Source of the DNA: Candidatus Sacchlamyda saccharinae
GTDB taxonomy: Bacteria > Chlamydiota > Chlamydiia > Chlamydiales > Rhabdochlamydiaceae
DNA: 64,000 nucleotides
Direction: 5' to 3'
Assembly: GCA_030408505.1 (NCBI GenBank)
Contig: JAUHQI010000003.1
Span: 38,402 to 102,401, forward strand
Position 1 is the first letter of the stretch. The number at the start of each line of letters is the position of its first letter. This document shows, piece after piece, positions 1 to 9,329 of this stretch. The position numbers and the translations under genes are program-made. The notes under the pieces are model-generated. The model had not been told where the DNA came from, searched no databases, and saw nothing but the letters and a program-made list of their open reading frames with translations.

Positions 1-291
1 GGGCGCTTCTTGAATTTCATCAAAGAAGAGGAGAGTCTTTCCGGGAGTTATTTTTTCGCCTGAGAATAGGTGAATTTCTCGCAAAATTCGGTCAGGTCTC
101 AAATCTTTTTCAAAGATCTTTTTCGCGTCCGGTGTTAACTCGAAATTAATCTCGAGAAAGTTCTCAAACTCTTCTCCAAGCTTTCGAATAGCGTAGGTTT
201 TTCCGACCTGGCGAGCTCCCCTTAGTAGTAGGGGCTTTCTATGCAAAGCTTTCTTCCATTCTAGCAAATGCCAATCAATCAATCTCTTCAC
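1..291 (-). CDS. AAA+ ATPase (ATP-binding protein, DUF4143-type), N-terminal part only
   Basis: Partial gene running off the left edge; the 97 N-terminal residues are visible, starting at a GTG (289-291). A P-loop GARQVGKT lies near residue 25 and a Walker B strand LLFFDEIQEAP near the window edge. The layout, a short N-terminal helix, 'LLLRGARQVGKT' and then FDEIQ, is typical of the AAA ATPases that carry a C-terminal DUF4143 domain. That family is common and mobile in bacteria and archaea and its function is poorly known. The C-terminal half lies outside the window, so the DUF4143 assignment is inference from the N-terminus. The start codon sits inside the first copy of an upstream direct-repeat array (293-406), which suggests autoregulation. 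Confidence 0.8.
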   Translation of the reverse strand, partial: MKRLIDWHLLEWKKALHRKPLLLRGARQVGKTYAIRKLGEEFENFLEINFELTPDAKKIFEKDLRPDRILREIHLFSGEKITPGKTLLFFDEIQEAP

Positions 292-292
292 G

Positions 293-406
293 TCGATATT
301 TCAAGGTATAACTTTCATTTCATGTTAGTATTTCAAGGTTAAATTAGCACATTCATGTCGATATTTCAAGGTATAAATTCTTTTAGATGTTCGTATTTCA
401 GGGTTA
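293..406. repeat. Four direct repeats (TATTTCAAGGTTA-like) upstream of the AAA ATPase
   Basis: Four copies of a motif close to TCGTATTTCAAGGTTA occur with the TCAAGG/TCAGGG core at 301, 333, 366 and 398, a spacing of 32, 33 and 32 bp, or about three helical turns. They lie immediately upstream of the ATPase start codon on the minus strand. Regular spacing on one face of the helix suggests cooperative protein binding; the obvious candidate binder is the adjacent ATPase, but this is inference. They are too short and too few to be a CRISPR array. Confidence 0.75.
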
Positions 407-441
407 GAATTTATAGAAGCATTGATTGTCAACGACTTATG

Positions 442-537
442 TCACTTAGAAAATTTGATGGTCCAGCCCTTCTTGGCTCGCTCGATGTTGGCGACGATTA
501 CTTCATAGGATTTGCGGGTGAAAAACACCCTCGAATC
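442..537 (-). pseudogene. Decayed 3' end of an LplT-like transporter gene
   Basis: Read on the minus strand, this stretch encodes about 31 residues ending in a TGA at 442-444, and an in-frame TAG at 538-540 closes it upstream. The residues (FTRKSYEVI..ANI..AKKGW.IKFSK) match the last residues of the intact transporter at 2386-4080 (FSRKSYEVI..NI..AKKGW.IKFSK) at most positions. It is a direct copy of that gene's 3' end, displaced by about 1.9 kb with the gene at 609-2237 in between. It is too short to be functional. Confidence 0.85.
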
Positions 538-547
538 CTAGTGAGTG

Positions 548-580
548 TTTAAAAAATAACGCCCTAGCAAGCCCAGGGCG
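548..580 (-). terminator. Rho-independent terminator of the 609-2237 gene
   Basis: On the minus strand a stem CGCCCT/AGGGCG (560-580) is followed by TTATTTTTT. It lies 30-60 bp past the stop codon of the surface repeat protein, so it is a natural end for that transcript. Confidence 0.7.
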
Positions 581-608
581 ATAAAGCTTCGAGCTTTGCA
601 GATGCACA

Positions 609-2237
609 CTACCTGCTAAAAGCTTTCCTTATAAGCCCCAGAGTCGCTGCCCAGAACCAAAGATAGCCACTCTTCAATCGCGATGAAGATGATGCTACTG
701 GACTACTCGGTGCACCGTTCGTTGGAGATGCTGATGTCGAGCTCGGTGAAGTGGAAGTCGTTGGAGATGCTGATGTCGAGGTCGGTGAGGTGGAAGTAGT
801 TGTAGATGCCTCGGTGGTTGATGATGAAGTTGAGGCCGAAGTATCAGAAAAAATCCGAGCAAAGATCCCCCCTGCATCGCCATCTTGACCGGTGCTTTTC
901 CAAGCAACAACAATACGGTTACTATCCAAAAAGACAACAGAAGGATTAGTTTGAGATGAAGTTGTGTAAGCATTAGCTTGGAATTCATTACCTGCTTTAG
1001 CGCCAGTTGGATCGAAGAACTGACCATAGACTCCAGCTCCATCTCCATCCTGGGTTAAGCTTGTCCACGCGGTGGCTAACCTCCCGCTATCCGAGCTAGC
1101 TGTTGAAGACCTATATTGACGCGAGGTTGTAAATGTATTGACAGGGTAGTCTACACCGGCCTTGGCGCCACTTGCATTGAATAATTGGCCAAATATTCCA
1201 TGTTGGTCTCCATCTCTCCCGGTACTTGTCCAATCTGCCACAAAACCGCTGTTAAGAGATGTCACTGAAGGATCACTTTCGTAGAGACCTCCTGAGACAG
1301 AACTCACTTTGAATTCATTGCCAATTTTGGTGGCATTTGGTGTAAATAGTTGCCCATATATTGTTGAATAAGTAGGAGAAATTTTGTCATCGCCCTCCCA
1401 AAGGATCACCAAACGACCATCACTCAAGGTTGCTATTTTTGGAACTATCTGATGACCACTCGAATATGTATTGGCTTGGAATTCACCATTGATTTTAGCA
1501 CCACTTGCATCGAATAATTGGCCATAGATTCCAGCTCCATCTCCGTCTTGGCCTTGATCACTTTGCCAGGCGATAGCAAAACCCCCATTGCTCGTGCTTG
1601 TTACTGAAGACTTCCACTGAGATGCAAAAGTATTTGTATTTACTGGAAATTCACCACCGATTTTAGAACCGGTAGAATCAAGCACCTGACCAACAACTCC
1701 ATAACCGGAACCATCTCCGTTAATGCTTGACCAAGTCACAACAATATTGCCATTAGTTAAGCCTGTTACTGAAGGAAAATCCTGAACGTTTGCGGCGTTA
1801 GTATTGACTTGGAATTCATCTCCGACTTTCGTGCCACTTGTATCGAATAATTGTCCGAAGATCCCCCCTGCATCACCATCTTGGCCATCGCTGACCCAAG
1901 TGACTACAAACATTCCATTATTCAAGGTTGCTGCAGACGGTCTGAATTGCGAGCCTGTTGCGAAAGTATTGACTTGGAATTCATCCCCAATAGGTACTTG
2001 TGCATTTGCTCCTGGTAAGCACCCACTTAAGCCAATAAAGAGCGGAATTGGATTTTTTGTAGCAAGGGAGCCAGCGGTTCCTGCAAGCAGTCCCTGGGTA
2101 CATGTCCATGCCCTAGACATTTTTTTATCTACGATTTTTGGCTGAAATAGGTGCGGAGGTTCCCATGGCTGTTTTATGGTGAATAATGAGGGCACTGGGA
2201 TAGCTGAGTATAGTGAACTGAATGTTGTCAGTGACAT
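609..2237 (-). CDS. Repeat-containing surface protein with Ser/Thr-rich stalk and C-terminal membrane anchor
   Basis: 542 residues. The ATG at 2237 is preceded by AAGGAG at good spacing. Residues about 85-455 consist of six or seven degenerate repeats of about 60 residues with a shared pattern: GDEFQVNT near the start, then VVTW.S, then DGDG.GIYGQLFD. This pattern occurs in bacterial surface proteins that form beta-propeller-like blades. A low-complexity Ser/Thr/Pro stretch follows (about 460-515), then a hydrophobic segment (GYLWFWAATLGLI) and a basic tail. There is no clear N-terminal signal peptide, although a moderately hydrophobic stretch lies near residues 50-80. A second protein of similar overall plan is at 42503-44119. 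The likely role is display or secretion at the cell or inclusion surface; the ligand is unknown. The gene lies between the intact and decayed LplT 3' ends, so it is probably a late insertion. Confidence 0.7.
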   Translation of the reverse strand: MSLTTFSSLYSAIPVPSLFTIKQPWEPPHLFQPKIVDKKMSRAWTCTQGLLAGTAGSLATKNPIPLFIGLSGCLPGANAQVPIGDEFQVNTFATGSQFRPSAATLNNGMFVVTWVSDGQDGDAGGIFGQLFDTSGTKVGDEFQVNTNAANVQDFPSVTGLTNGNIVVTWSSINGDGSGYGVVGQVLDSTGSKIGGEFPVNTNTFASQWKSSVTSTSNGGFAIAWQSDQGQDGDGAGIYGQLFDASGAKINGEFQANTYSSGHQIVPKIATLSDGRLVILWEGDDKISPTYSTIYGQLFTPNATKIGNEFKVSSVSGGLYESDPSVTSLNSGFVADWTSTGRDGDQHGIFGQLFNASGAKAGVDYPVNTFTTSRQYRSSTASSDSGRLATAWTSLTQDGDGAGVYGQFFDPTGAKAGNEFQANAYTTSSQTNPSVVFLDSNRIVVAWKSTGQDGDAGGIFARIFSDTSASTSSSTTEASTTTSTSPTSTSASPTTSTSPSSTSASPTNGAPSSPVASSSSRLKSGYLWFWAATLGLIRKAFSR

Positions 2238-2385
2238 TTCGGGTCTCCTTTTCTGTAAAAAGTAAAAAAAAACATTTTATTGATCGGAGCGCAATTTACG
2301 CAATCTTTTTTTGCAATGGTGGGATTGCTGCTGTCTGGTTTAAGATGAGAAAAAGGCAATCACCTGGAGAGAAAAATTAGGTTCG

Positions 2386-4080
2386 CTATTTAGAAAACTT
2401 AATGATCCAGCCCTTCTTAGCGGGCTTAATATTGACGGTGATCACTTCGTAAGATTTACGACTGAAAACGCTCTGGATCGAGAAGAGTTGCTTTTCGGGG
2501 ACGGGCCTTTTTTTGGTGAGGTAGATGCAAGGGACCATGTTGGGATCTTGGAAGGATCTGCTTTTTGAAACAAGTGTCTCAAATTTTTGGGGCGACTCGA
2601 TCCGGTGCAAGGAGTAGAAGACTCTTTGCGACCAGGGGAAGGCTCGTCTTTTGTACTGGGGAACCAAGAGATGGACGTTGGGTAGCACGCTTGTCAGGAG
2701 CCAGGCTTTGAGCGGGGTGGCCTCTTCGAGCATAAGAAGGGGGTTTTTAGTGCGGCGGACAAGGGTTTGATCGATGGTTTTTATAGGAATGAATGGGTGG
2801 ATGAGTTTACGAGCAGAGAAGGAGAGGAGGTGGTCGGAGAGGCGGAAAAAGAGCGTCAAGGTGAAGAGGAAGGTCAGCGCTCCCATAATGATAAAGCTCT
2901 GCGCTGCAGTGAACTTGAAGACTTCATTAAACAAGAAGAGGGCAAGTGACGCGAGCAGCACACCAACAAAGCTTAAGAAATTGGATGCTGCTATGACGTG
3001 AGCCCTATTCTTTTCAGGGCTATGAATTTGGATAAATGCTTCGAATGGAACAACGAAGCTGCCTCCGCAAAATCCGATCAAAAAGAGAGCTGTGATGGCA
3101 AGGGGGAGCTTAAATGCGGATAGGGAGAGGACAAAGAAGAATATCGCAATGAGAAGGCCTGCAAAGCAAGTAAGGCCCAATTCGATGTGGTGTTTACGGG
3201 AAACTTTTCCAGCGAACCAAGCGCCAAAGGCGATGCCAAGTGCTGTCGTTAAAAAGAGATACCCTCCAGCTACTTCGGATAAGCCTAGTGATTGAATAGC
3301 AAAGGGGATAATATTGAGTTGGGTAAAGGCACCGACAAAGAGGAAAAATGCTCCTCCATAGATGCAAATGAGTAGATGTTTTTGTTGTCTTGAAGCTTTT
3401 AGCGTACGAAAGATTTCTCGAAAAAATAAAACATGAACTTTTTTCTCAGAGCCCTTCGGATCGGTGTGTTTGATTCCATAAGTGCTCAAAAACCCAATAA
3501 CTGCAACCAAGAGACAAAAGCCTCCGATTAAGACATAGTTGCGATTGGTGATGTCGGTCAAAAACGAAGCGAGGCCGGTTCCTGCAATAATAGCCAAATA
3601 GGTACAAGAAGTGATGAGACCGTTTGCTTGTGAGACTTTATTTTTGGGTACGAGTTCTGGAATAATGCCATACTTGGGAGGGCCAAAAAAGGCGCTTTGC
3701 GTCGAGAGCAAGAATAAAAGGACGTAAGTACCCCAAGTAATTTTGAAGGCAAAGGCAGCAATAGCCACAAGCATGATCAAGATTTCGGTGAGCTTGATCA
3801 CAATGATCATCCTATTTTTGCTAAACTTATCGGCTAAGATCCCAGCCGCTGAAGAAAAAAGGAGAAAAGGGATCACAAAAATCGCACCAGCTATAGACAA
3901 GATGGTATTTGCGTGCTCAGGGCCATGGATCTGAATCAGGTAAAAAATCAGAACTAGCTTATAGATATTATCATTGAGCGCCCCACCAAACTGTGCGGCA
4001 TTTAAAAAGCCGAGAGAATACTTTTCTGGATTAGAAAACCCAGGATATTTTGACAACTTTGCATGCAATTTTTTAAGCAT
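2386..4080 (-). CDS. LplT-like MFS transporter (lysophospholipid transporter family)
   Basis: About 564 residues. The N-terminal 400 residues are strongly hydrophobic with about 12 predicted membrane helices. They carry MFS signatures such as QFGGALNDN in helix 1 and GILADKFSKNRM in the first cytoplasmic loop, which fits the LplT/YgeD group that flips lysophospholipids for re-acylation. The last ~150 residues are hydrophilic and have no domain I recognise with confidence. The start is one of two close ATGs, at 4080 or 4092; upstream extension to 4131 is unlikely because it would cross the divergent recC start at 4103. LplT next to recC/recB is a chlamydial gene order. Its 3' end has a decayed direct copy at 442-537. 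Confidence 0.8.
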   Translation of the reverse strand: MLKKLHAKLSKYPGFSNPEKYSLGFLNAAQFGGALNDNIYKLVLIFYLIQIHGPEHANTILSIAGAIFVIPFLLFSSAAGILADKFSKNRMIIVIKLTEILIMLVAIAAFAFKITWGTYVLLFLLSTQSAFFGPPKYGIIPELVPKNKVSQANGLITSCTYLAIIAGTGLASFLTDITNRNYVLIGGFCLLVAVIGFLSTYGIKHTDPKGSEKKVHVLFFREIFRTLKASRQQKHLLICIYGGAFFLFVGAFTQLNIIPFAIQSLGLSEVAGGYLFLTTALGIAFGAWFAGKVSRKHHIELGLTCFAGLLIAIFFFVLSLSAFKLPLAITALFLIGFCGGSFVVPFEAFIQIHSPEKNRAHVIAASNFLSFVGVLLASLALFLFNEVFKFTAAQSFIIMGALTFLFTLTLFFRLSDHLLSFSARKLIHPFIPIKTIDQTLVRRTKNPLLMLEEATPLKAWLLTSVLPNVHLLVPQYKRRAFPWSQRVFYSLHRIESPQKFETLVSKSRSFQDPNMVPCIYLTKKRPVPEKQLFSIQSVFSRKSYEVITVNIKPAKKGWIIKFSK

Positions 4081-4102
4081 AAGAGTTATCATACTTGATG
4101 TT

Positions 4103-6823
4103 ATGACAAAAGGACAGATCCATTTTAGCAATGACCTCCATGCGTTGCTTCCTATTTTGCAGGAAAATCTCTACCCAGAGGGATTAGGCCCTTTTGAAAA
4201 GAGGCTCATCATTGTCCCGCATTTAAAACTCAAAACCACCCTGATGCAGGCATTAGCAAAAGAAATGCATGTGGCAGCTGGTCTTCAGATTGTCAATCTC
4301 AATCAGGGACTTGCCAAGGTGGCAAAAAAAAAATTGCCCAGTAGTTTAGAGCTCTCATTATTTTTGCAACACGAGCTCCTTCCCCTGATCGAGGGTGAGG
4401 AAGCTTTGCAGAGATACTTCACAAATGCAAAAGAAAAGCGAATCGGCCCTTTTTGCACGGCCTTGGCGAAGTATTTTTTGCGCTACGCAGCCTTTGGAAA
4501 AAATCCCTTACCGAAATGGCAAGAAACTTTGTGGCAAAAATGGAACTTCGAAATGCCCAAACTTGGGAAAACAAAATGGAAGATCCATCTTTTTGGGTTT
4601 TCATTTTTACCAGAAAGTTACTTTTCGTTTTTTGCGGGGCTCGACGCAAAATTTTATTTCTTTTCGCCGTGCGAAATTTTTTGGGGTGATTTTTATTCTA
4701 AGAATGAAAAATCTTTCTTGAGAAAGAAAGTGCCCGACGCACAGTTAGAATTTTTTGATCAGAGCTTTGATGAGCAAAACCCTCTTCTTACCAGTTTAGG
4801 AAAAATTGGTAGAAAGATGCACCTGATGGCTGAAGACACTCCTGCTTTGGAACACTATATCGAGCCAGCAGGAAACACTTGCCTTAGGTCTATACAAAGA
4901 GATCTTTTATCCGGTGGTAAGGGGGAATGGGTCTGTGACCCTTCCCTTGCTTTTTCCTCAGCCAGCTCGTTGATGCACGAGGCTGAAATAGTGCGCGATC
5001 AGATCTACCGGCTACTTGAAACAACCGAGCCAAAAGAAATCCAGGTGTTTGCTCCCGACATCGCACCTTATGTTCCCTATATTAAAGCGGTGTTTGATGA
5101 TCTGCCTCATGCTATCAGCGATATCCCTCGGATCGAAGAAGACACCATCTGCGGTGGCTTTGCTAAAATGCTTGAGCTGCCCAAGAAACGGTTTGCTCTC
5201 GATGCGGTATGCGAGGTTCTATCACATTTCGATTTAGACCTTTCTTTAGTGCGCAGGTGGCTTGAAAAAGCAAACGTCAACTGGGGATTTTCTAGGGGGC
5301 AGCGAAAAACTTTTTACCTGCAAGATGCTTTAGAAATACATGCAGAAAGTGGAGAGGGAACTTTTGAAGAGGGGATAAACGCCCTCCTATATGGGCTGGG
5401 CCACTTGGAAGGGTTGCAGGCCATTGGCCAAGCAGACATTGGCGAATTCAATCGGTTCTACCAGACGATCCATTCCCTTGTTGATGACTTAGCACCCCTA
5501 TACGATGCAACCAAGTGGACCATTCCTACCTGGCTCCGTTACTTTGCCTGTCTACTCGAGTGTTACTTTCCCATCGATCCTACCTACGATTTGTACAAAG
5601 AATTCATAGACCTTGCTGCCTCTTTAGATCATCTCGATCAAGAAAAAGTCCCCTTCGAGGGGGTGGAAAGGGTTTTAGAGAACCTGTTTAACAAAAAGTG
5701 TAAAAGCCACCAGCCTCCCCATCTGCAAGCGATCCGTTTCGCTTCTCTTGCAGAGGGTGTCATTGAGCCGAGCAAGGCGATTTTTCTTCTCGGCATGCAA
5801 GAAGATCACTTCCCGCGCAAAGAAGAAAAAGCCTCTCTCTACATGGGGGAAAAAGCCTTTCGTCCCACATCAAGTGCTACCGATCACTACCTACTTTTGC
5901 AGGCGCTCACTTCTGCAAAAACATTTTTCTCCGTGAGCTATCAAAGGGAAGGGGCTCTCTCACTTGTTGTTCAAGAGCTTTTGCAGACCATCACCAATGC
6001 TAAAGTGTCCCACCCAAAGCGGATTTCTCCACTCTTCTCCAGCGAGAAGAAAGCCCCCCTCATCCCCTCATTTTATGAGCCTACTGCCCTTAAGCTCGAC
6101 TCGCTCACTCCAATGGAAATCGACATAAAAAAGCTCTTTAAATTTGCCAAGCACCCTTTGCGCTATTACCTCCATGAAATTCTGGGGATCTACCCCAATT
6201 TTAAACAAGAAAACCAGAAGGAATTCTTGCTCGATCCCTTGTCAAAACACATCCTTGTGCGCGCAAAGCTAGCAAATCAAGAAAGCGATCTTCCCCTTCC
6301 TAGCCACCTTCTAAGGCCTTTGGCAGACCTGCAAATAGAAACCGAAGTGGAAGAGTGGAAAGAGGCCATGGAAGCTTTTGGAATTAAGAAAATCGAAAGC
6401 AAACACATCGATATACAAGTAGGTCCCGTCCGCCTCTATGGGACCTGTGAATTTTTCTCAGAGCAGGGGCTCCTCGTGCGGGGCAAAAACACACTAGAAG
6501 ACCAGATCAGATTTTTGCCTCAAGGTCTTTTGATGAAACATTTGGGACTGCCCCTCCTTTTCACCAAGGACCACTCAACCTTCACCCCCACAGCCGATCT
6601 AGAAAAATATCTCGCCTACTTCCAACTCGCTCAAAAGCACCCTTCCCCACTTGTACCCGCCTTAGCCAAAGCCCTCTTGCAAAAATCAGCCTTCAAACCC
6701 GTAGAGGACGAGATTTTTGCCTACTTAAATCTACGCGATCCTCTCCCCGATAATACGGTCATCAAACACAACTGGAGCCCGCTTTTGCAACAAGTACTTG
6801 GAGGTGCGCTTGCAGAAGTTTGA
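4103..6823 (+). CDS. recC: Exodeoxyribonuclease V gamma chain (RecC)
   Basis: About 906 residues from the ATG at 4103, somewhat shorter than the E. coli protein (about 1120). It begins IHFSNDLHALLPIL, the usual RecC opening strand, and carries the helicase-like fold without Walker A, as expected because RecC is an inactive helicase that scans for Chi. Other RecC-like segments are 'VFAPDIAPYVPYI' near residue 315 and 'LLGMQEDHFPR' near 560. It partners RecB and RecD in double-strand break repair. The ORF is open further upstream, but that region overlaps the LplT gene and no ribosome-binding site supports it. It overlaps recB by 14 bp, so the two are translationally coupled. Confidence 0.9.
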   Translation: MTKGQIHFSNDLHALLPILQENLYPEGLGPFEKRLIIVPHLKLKTTLMQALAKEMHVAAGLQIVNLNQGLAKVAKKKLPSSLELSLFLQHELLPLIEGEEALQRYFTNAKEKRIGPFCTALAKYFLRYAAFGKNPLPKWQETLWQKWNFEMPKLGKTKWKIHLFGFSFLPESYFSFFAGLDAKFYFFSPCEIFWGDFYSKNEKSFLRKKVPDAQLEFFDQSFDEQNPLLTSLGKIGRKMHLMAEDTPALEHYIEPAGNTCLRSIQRDLLSGGKGEWVCDPSLAFSSASSLMHEAEIVRDQIYRLLETTEPKEIQVFAPDIAPYVPYIKAVFDDLPHAISDIPRIEEDTICGGFAKMLELPKKRFALDAVCEVLSHFDLDLSLVRRWLEKANVNWGFSRGQRKTFYLQDALEIHAESGEGTFEEGINALLYGLGHLEGLQAIGQADIGEFNRFYQTIHSLVDDLAPLYDATKWTIPTWLRYFACLLECYFPIDPTYDLYKEFIDLAASLDHLDQEKVPFEGVERVLENLFNKKCKSHQPPHLQAIRFASLAEGVIEPSKAIFLLGMQEDHFPRKEEKASLYMGEKAFRPTSSATDHYLLLQALTSAKTFFSVSYQREGALSLVVQELLQTITNAKVSHPKRISPLFSSEKKAPLIPSFYEPTALKLDSLTPMEIDIKKLFKFAKHPLRYYLHEILGIYPNFKQENQKEFLLDPLSKHILVRAKLANQESDLPLPSHLLRPLADLQIETEVEEWKEAMEAFGIKKIESKHIDIQVGPVRLYGTCEFFSEQGLLVRGKNTLEDQIRFLPQGLLMKHLGLPLLFTKDHSTFTPTADLEKYLAYFQLAQKHPSPLVPALAKALLQKSAFKPVEDEIFAYLNLRDPLPDNTVIKHNWSPLLQQVLGGALAEV

Positions 6824-9329
6824 TATTTTAGACCCAGAGCTTAACGTTTTTGAGAGCAGATTTTTAGAAGCCTCAGCAGGCACTGGCAAAACCTTTGCGA
6901 TCGAACACCTAGTTGCGAGGCTGACCAAAAAAATTCCCCTTGAGCAAATTCTGGCCGTCACCTTCACAAGAGAAGCTGCCCTAGAGATGAAAGAGCGGAT
7001 CCGCGCCAAATGCTCTGCCGAAGAAATGAATGTGTTTACCATTCATGGATTTTGTCATCAGAGCTTGAGCGAATTTGCCTTTGAAGCAGCTACCCCCATT
7101 CAAATGGGCGGGCCAGATACGCCCGATCATTTGCAAGAGATGGAGCAGACGATCGAAGACTTTTTCCGCACAGGCGAAGAAGAATATGCAGAAGACGTCA
7201 CCGCTTTAATGAGAGGGGCTCGCTACGATCTGGGTCGCCTCAAAACTAAAATCGTTTTCGCAATCGAAAAGAAAGGCCCCACCGGTGATGAGCCCCTCGA
7301 CCGGGTAGCAGCTGCTTGCAAAAAACGTTGGGAGATCAAAGCCAAGCGGGGGGACCACTTTAGCTTCGATGACCTTCTGATCCAAATGGAAAAAGCTTTG
7401 GCCATCCCTGCCTTTTTAGAAAAAGTGCGCGCCAAATACAAAGCCGTTATCGTCGATGAATTCCAAGACACCGACCCAATTCAGTGGTCCATATTCGAAA
7501 AACTATTCCTCAACACCCACCTCCTCTACCTAGTGGGTGACCCCAAGCAATCGATCTACGGATTTCGCAGCGCCGATATCTACACCTATCTTCGAGCAAA
7601 AAAAGCCCTCGGCGAAAAAAAACTCGTTTTCCTCGACACCAACTACCGGAGCAGCCCCCAACTCATCGATGCTCTCAACGACCTCTTCACTAAAAAGCCC
7701 GATTGGATCGATCTCCCCTCAGACCCTGGCTCCCTCATTTATCATCCCGTGAATGCTGGCCGTGATCAAAACCACATCGAAGAACCCCCTATTACCTACT
7801 TTGGCTTGCAAGCAGACCCCGGGCGGATGAGAAGTTGGCCTACCAAAGCCCTTGAAGAGGAAAAAATCTTTCCCTACATCGCCAGCAAAATCCTCTTCCA
7901 CGAAAAGCAGTTCGCCTTTTCTGATATGGTCGTCCTCATTAAAGACCGCTACCAAGCCCAGCGTCTGCAACTCTTTTTCCAAAAATATAACATCCCCTCC
8001 TCCATCAAGCGGACACTTCACTTGGCCCAATCACGTGGCTATTTAGCCATGGAAATACTCCTCAAAGCCATCGTCCACCCTGACAATAACGCCCACGTGC
8101 AAGCCGCCCTCAAAGGTCCCCTCCTAAAAGAAGGTGATAACCCCTTCGTCGCCCTTTCCGATCTATTTAAAGAGAAAGGATTTGCCGCCACCTACGCCCA
8201 CTTCATTAAACACCATTTTAATGGAGACCCCTCCCTTTTCCTTGAAGTGAGACAAACTGCAGAGCTCTTGATGCAAGAGAAAGAGAGTGAACTTCTCCAC
8301 AAGATGCACCACTTCAAGCAAGTGAGCCCTGAAATGGACCCACGCCTCTCCCTTCGTCTTGGCGATGATGAGAATGAAGTAGCTATTATGACCACCTTTG
8401 CCAGTAAGGGACTGGAGTATTCCATCGTCTTTGCTCTTGACCTGGCAAGTAGTAGTAGCAAAGAGACCCAAGATTCAGAGAAAATGCGCAAACTCTACGT
8501 CGCCTTTACCCGCGCAAAAGAAAAGCTCTACATCCCTCGCTTCATCAACGCCGCAAAAAGATTCCCCTTATCTCCTATCGAAAACTTCTTCCAAGACATA
8601 GACGTCTCCATCGAGTGGATCGAAGACATCTCCCTAAAACCCTACGCTCCAAAGCAAGAAACGCTACCCACTCCTCCCTCCAAACCCCATTACAACTATC
8701 CGGTAGAAACCCTTACCTCCTTTACCTCTCTTGCCAAACCCCATGCCCACACACTCCTCTTTGAAGAGTACAAGCTCCAAGACCTATCGACCAAAACCCT
8801 CCACACCTTGCCCCTTGGCGCCGAAACCGGAACCGTCATCCACGCCATCTTTGAAAACTACTTTGAAAACCCAAACCAAACCATCGAGCAAGTCGTCTGC
8901 GAAACCCTCACCGGGACCCACCTCGAAGGGTGGGAAGAGATCCTCTCCGACATGGCTCTAAACACACTCCATATGCCCCTGATCGACAACTTCACCCTCT
9001 CACAGCTCAAAGAAGGAGAATACTTCCAAGAGATGGAGTTCCTCTTTCCCCAAGAAAACCAGTGGATCAAAGGCTTTGCTGACCTCGTCTTCAAAAGAGA
9101 CGACACCTTCTACATCCTCGACTGGAAAACCAACTGGCTTGGCCCCACAGACGACCATTACACCCCCGAAAGGCTCCACAAAGCTATGAACGAGCACGAC
9201 TACTACCTCCAAGCCAAGCTCTATTCCGAAGCACTCCACCGCTATGTCAAGCCGCTTTACAAAAACCCCCAATTCGGCGGCGCCATCTACGTATTTTTAA
9301 GAGGAGGAAAAACCATTGGGACTTGCTAA
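6810..9329 (+). CDS. recB: Exodeoxyribonuclease V beta chain (RecB), helicase-nuclease
   Basis: About 839 residues, short for RecB (about 1180 in E. coli). The N-terminus carries the UvrD/SF1 Walker A (LEASAGTGKTF), then AVTFTREAA, the DEFQDTD Walker B, GDPKQSIYGFRSAD, TNYRSS, TFASKGLEY and YVAFTRAKE, so all the SF1A motifs are intact. The C-terminus keeps the RecB nuclease core (YILDWKTNW), so both motor and nuclease should work. The missing length is mostly in the helicase 1B/2B insertions. The start is a TTG at 6810, chosen because GGAGG lies 5 bp upstream; TTG 6798 and GTG 6804 are alternatives. It overlaps the recC end and the recD start. Confidence 0.92.
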   Translation: MQKFDILDPELNVFESRFLEASAGTGKTFAIEHLVARLTKKIPLEQILAVTFTREAALEMKERIRAKCSAEEMNVFTIHGFCHQSLSEFAFEAATPIQMGGPDTPDHLQEMEQTIEDFFRTGEEEYAEDVTALMRGARYDLGRLKTKIVFAIEKKGPTGDEPLDRVAAACKKRWEIKAKRGDHFSFDDLLIQMEKALAIPAFLEKVRAKYKAVIVDEFQDTDPIQWSIFEKLFLNTHLLYLVGDPKQSIYGFRSADIYTYLRAKKALGEKKLVFLDTNYRSSPQLIDALNDLFTKKPDWIDLPSDPGSLIYHPVNAGRDQNHIEEPPITYFGLQADPGRMRSWPTKALEEEKIFPYIASKILFHEKQFAFSDMVVLIKDRYQAQRLQLFFQKYNIPSSIKRTLHLAQSRGYLAMEILLKAIVHPDNNAHVQAALKGPLLKEGDNPFVALSDLFKEKGFAATYAHFIKHHFNGDPSLFLEVRQTAELLMQEKESELLHKMHHFKQVSPEMDPRLSLRLGDDENEVAIMTTFASKGLEYSIVFALDLASSSSKETQDSEKMRKLYVAFTRAKEKLYIPRFINAAKRFPLSPIENFFQDIDVSIEWIEDISLKPYAPKQETLPTPPSKPHYNYPVETLTSFTSLAKPHAHTLLFEEYKLQDLSTKTLHTLPLGAETGTVIHAIFENYFENPNQTIEQVVCETLTGTHLEGWEEILSDMALNTLHMPLIDNFTLSQLKEGEYFQEMEFLFPQENQWIKGFADLVFKRDDTFYILDWKTNWLGPTDDHYTPERLHKAMNEHDYYLQAKLYSEALHRYVKPLYKNPQFGGAIYVFLRGGKTIGTC

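Noticed and set aside
293..406. Possible short CRISPR array
   Set aside because: The repeats are about 16 bp with 16-17 bp gaps that are not distinct spacers, and no cas gene is near.
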